From positions 806,001 through 870,000 of the forward strand of contig NZ_CP144125.1 in assembly GCF_036429475.1 (NCBI RefSeq): a stretch of DNA of 64,000 bases, read 5' to 3'. The stretch is from Halalkalicoccus sp. CGA53. Lineage in GTDB: Archaea; Halobacteriota; Halobacteria; Halobacteriales; Halalkalicoccaceae. Below the pieces are notes generated by a model, which did not search any database, was not told the DNA's origin, and was given only the letters and a program-made list of their open reading frames with translations. A program made the translations under genes and the position numbers. Of the stretch, positions 62,158 through 64,000 are shown in pieces (position 1 is the stretch's first letter; the number at the start of each line of letters is the position of its first letter).

Positions 62158-62763
62158 ATGGGTATCCTCGATACGATCCGCTCGTTGCTGGGCACGAGCG
62201 CCGAGTACGACGCGACGCGCGACGCCGACCCGGAGGACCTCTTCGGGATGTCGACGGCGTACATGACGATGGAGGCCGATCTCGGCTTCGAGAACGGGGA
62301 CGCCGCCGCGCTCTGTTTCTCGAACGTCGACAGCCGGAGTTTCGAAGAGACAGTAACTGAAGTCGAGGCGATCCTCGAGGCAGGCGAGGTCGAGACCGGG
62401 ACCAGCGCGCGCTTCACGACGGACTCGCAGGGCTACCGGTGGGTCGTCCTCGAGGACAGCCACCCCGAGGACCTCGTCACGAGCATCCACTTCGCCGCGG
62501 ACACGTTCATCGAGGAGGGGTTCGGATCGCGCCTGCTCGCGGCGGTATTCGCGTTCCGGAAGGACGGCCAGCGCGCGTACTGGATCTACTCGTTTCGGCG
62601 GGGCTCGTACTACCCGTTCGCACCGCAGTCGGGACGCGAGCGCAACAGCCAGGTCGAGTTCAAACTCCAGAGCGTGCTCGACGGTGAGCTAGATGTAGAG
62701 AGCGACACGGAGTACTGGTATCCCCTCTGGCCGGATCGTGGAAAGACCCATCCGTGGGACTGA
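62158..62763 (+). CDS. pspAB: PspA-associated protein PspAB
   Basis: The 201-residue protein starts MGILDTIRSLLGTSAEYDAT and contains AALCFSNVDSRSFEETVTEVEAIL, YRWVVLEDSHPEDLVTSIHFAADTFIEEGFGSRLLAAVFAF and a C-terminal WYPLWPDRGKTHPWD. This is the PspAB family, which occurs next to htpX or PspA genes and is thought to aid membrane-stress responses. ATG 62158 is preferred; an upstream in-frame codon at 62131 adds residues that are not conserved. Confidence 0.9.
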   Translation: MGILDTIRSLLGTSAEYDATRDADPEDLFGMSTAYMTMEADLGFENGDAAALCFSNVDSRSFEETVTEVEAILEAGEVETGTSARFTTDSQGYRWVVLEDSHPEDLVTSIHFAADTFIEEGFGSRLLAAVFAFRKDGQRAYWIYSFRRGSYYPFAPQSGRERNSQVEFKLQSVLDGELDVESDTEYWYPLWPDRGKTHPWD

Positions 62764-62872
62764 CCTGACGGAGAATCGGAATCGAGCTCCGGACTGCAGC
62801 ATCCGTGTTACCACGCATCGTATCGGAATCTGTACCTCTCTGCCTTCACTTACACTTCGCTGTTAACGTGGG

Positions 62873-62879
62873 TTTATAA
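62873..62879 (+). promoter_or_regulatory. TATA-like box of radA
   Basis: TTTATAA is centred 26 bases before ATG 62902. GGAGGT directly precedes the ATG. Confidence 0.65.
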
Positions 62880-62901
62880 CCGATCGGGCACAAGCGGAGG
62901 T

Positions 62902-63936
62902 ATGGCAGCGACCGAAGACTTAGAGGAGCTTCCGGGCGTCGGCCCGGCGACCGCCGACAAGCTGAAGGACAACGGCTTCGACACGTATCAGAGCCTCGCC
63001 GTCGCGAGCCCGGGCGAGCTCTCGAACACGGCCGACGTCGGCGAGTCCACCGCCGCGGACATCATCAACGCCGCGCGGGACGCCGCCGACATCGGCGGGT
63101 TCGAGACCGGGACGAGCGTGCTCGAGCGCAGAGAGCAGATCGGCAAGCTCAGCTGGCAGGTCGACGCCGTCGACGACCTCCTCGGCGGCGGCGTCGAGAC
63201 CCAGTCGATCACCGAGGTCTACGGCGAGTTCGGCGCAGGCAAGTCCCAGGTCACCCACCAGCTCTCGGTGAACGTCCAGCTCCCGCGCGAACACGGCGGT
63301 CTCGAGGGCTCCGCGATCTTCATCGACACGGAGGACACCTTCCGTCCGGAACGGATCGACGACATGGTCCGCGGGCTCGACGACGAGATCATCGAAGCCG
63401 CGATGGCCCACCGCGAGATTGAGGGTACCGCGGACGACGAGGAGGCGGTCGAGGCGCTCGTCGCCGACGTCCTCGACAAGATCCACGTCGCGAAGGCGTT
63501 CAACTCGAACCACCAGATGCTCTTAGCGGAGAAGGCGAAGGAGCTCGCCGGCGAGCACGAGGAGAGCGAGTGGCCCGTTCGGCTGGTCAGCGTCGACTCG
63601 CTCACCGCCCACTTCCGCGCGGAGTACGTCGGTCGTGGTCAGCTCGCCCCGCGCCAGCAAAAATTGAACAAGCACCTCCACGACCTGATGCGGATCGGCG
63701 ACCTGTTCAACACCGCCATCGTCGTCACCAACCAGGTCTCGTCAAACCCCGACTCCTTCTTCGGCGACCCGACCCAGCCGATCGGGGGGAACATCCTCGG
63801 GCACACCTCGACGTTCAGGATGTACCTGCGGAAGTCGAAGGGCGACAAGCGGATCGTCCGGCTGGTCGACGCGCCGAACCTCCCCGACGGCGAGGCGGTC
63901 ATGCGGGTCGAGGGCGGCGGGCTGAAGCCGGAGTAA
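62902..63936 (+). CDS. radA: DNA repair and recombination protein RadA
   Basis: The archaeal RecA/Rad51 recombinase; forms filaments on single-stranded DNA and catalyses strand exchange. The 344-residue protein has an N-terminal helix-hairpin-helix domain ([20 protein letters not shown]), Walker A GEFGAGKS (about residues 108-115), Walker [13 protein letters not shown], the L2 loop region [20 protein letters not shown], and the C-terminal [15 protein letters not shown]. No intein is present. It follows the stress operon by 138 bases and has its own promoter. Confidence 0.98.
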   Translation: MAATEDLEELPGVGPATADKLKDNGFDTYQSLAVASPGELSNTADVGESTAADIINAARDAADIGGFETGTSVLERREQIGKLSWQVDAVDDLLGGGVETQSITEVYGEFGAGKSQVTHQLSVNVQLPREHGGLEGSAIFIDTEDTFRPERIDDMVRGLDDEIIEAAMAHREIEGTADDEEAVEALVADVLDKIHVAKAFNSNHQMLLAEKAKELAGEHEESEWPVRLVSVDSLTAHFRAEYVGRGQLAPRQQKLNKHLHDLMRIGDLFNTAIVVTNQVSSNPDSFFGDPTQPIGGNILGHTSTFRMYLRKSKGDKRIVRLVDAPNLPDGEAVMRVEGGGLKPE

Positions 63937-64000
63937 GCCGTCGTTCTCTCACGGTAGACAGTCGAGTAAGCCGATCGCGAGGCCTGATACGGACTGCTGT
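63937..64000. other. end of window
   Basis: The last 64 bases show no gene start. Confidence 0.4.

Overview
The window is a chromosomal segment of a halophilic archaeon (class Halobacteria). Genes are GC-rich and strongly biased to G/C at third codon positions, and the proteins are very acidic. Many promoters are a TTTAA/TATAAA-like box about 26-28 bases before an ATG (leaderless transcripts). The gene content is haloarchaeal: halocyanin, SAMP2-type ubiquitin-like modifier, Orc1/Cdc6, RfcS, RadA, NMD3, archaeal AlaS, a DUF1931 mini-histone and small DUF5786/DUF5789/DUF6757-like proteins. The genus cannot be fixed from the sequence alone.

Layout. 1-5.3 kb: 3' end of a MutS-family ATPase, a response regulator, Orc1/Cdc6, ribose-5-phosphate isomerase, mini-histone, LarB, GIY-YIG protein. 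5.5-9.6 kb (minus): CopB-type copper ATPase with a Cys/His-rich tail coupled to a SHOCT membrane protein, a hypothetical membrane protein, an FMN reductase. 9.7-16.5 kb: phosphohexomutase, GNAT, SAMP2, an orphan lower-GC gene, NhaC antiporter, serine acetyltransferase, RfcS. 16.6-24.5 kb: CDF transporter, DUF4336 protein, multi-sensor histidine kinase, TspO, acylphosphatase, AlaS. 24.5-33.1 kb: orphan tricarboxylate-type binding protein, alpha/beta hydrolase without its serine, glutamine amidotransferase, Tat-exported protein, FRG-domain protein, FAD oxidoreductase, Bat-type HTH regulator, halocyanin.

33.2-42.4 kb is the most distinctive accessory stretch: a Gfo/Idh D-xylose-dehydrogenase-like enzyme, RidA, a sulfatase-fold enzyme, a GH31 alpha-xylosidase-like enzyme, a flippase-like membrane protein, DHFR, a truncated membrane-gene remnant and a second sulfatase-fold enzyme. 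The first sulfatase and GH31 genes share an 11-base promoter core, and the sulfatase promoter is bracketed by two CCCCC-N5-GGGGG palindromes. This suggests, but does not prove, a small sugar-conjugate catabolic group.

42.4-49.4 kb: CopG-like regulator, zinc-finger microprotein, glutaryl-CoA-type dehydrogenase, aldo-keto reductase coupled to a DCC thiol oxidoreductase, ferredoxin, PHP phosphoesterase, ROK kinase, second CDF transporter. 49.4-52.0 kb is an AT-richer island holding a complete IS1595-family insertion sequence (25-bp imperfect inverted repeats, perfect 8-bp target duplication TTCCCATT), gene debris and two small membrane-protein genes.

52.0-64.0 kb returns to core genes: DUF5784, DUF5786, a membrane protein coupled to an atypical SDR, YkgJ cysteine-cluster protein, XPD/DinG-like helicase, a 27-residue membrane microprotein, Taw2-like wyosine enzyme coupled to NMD3, then HtpX, a SHOCT protein and PspAB (an envelope-stress cassette) followed by RadA. 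No rRNA, tRNA, CRISPR array or replication origin was recognised.
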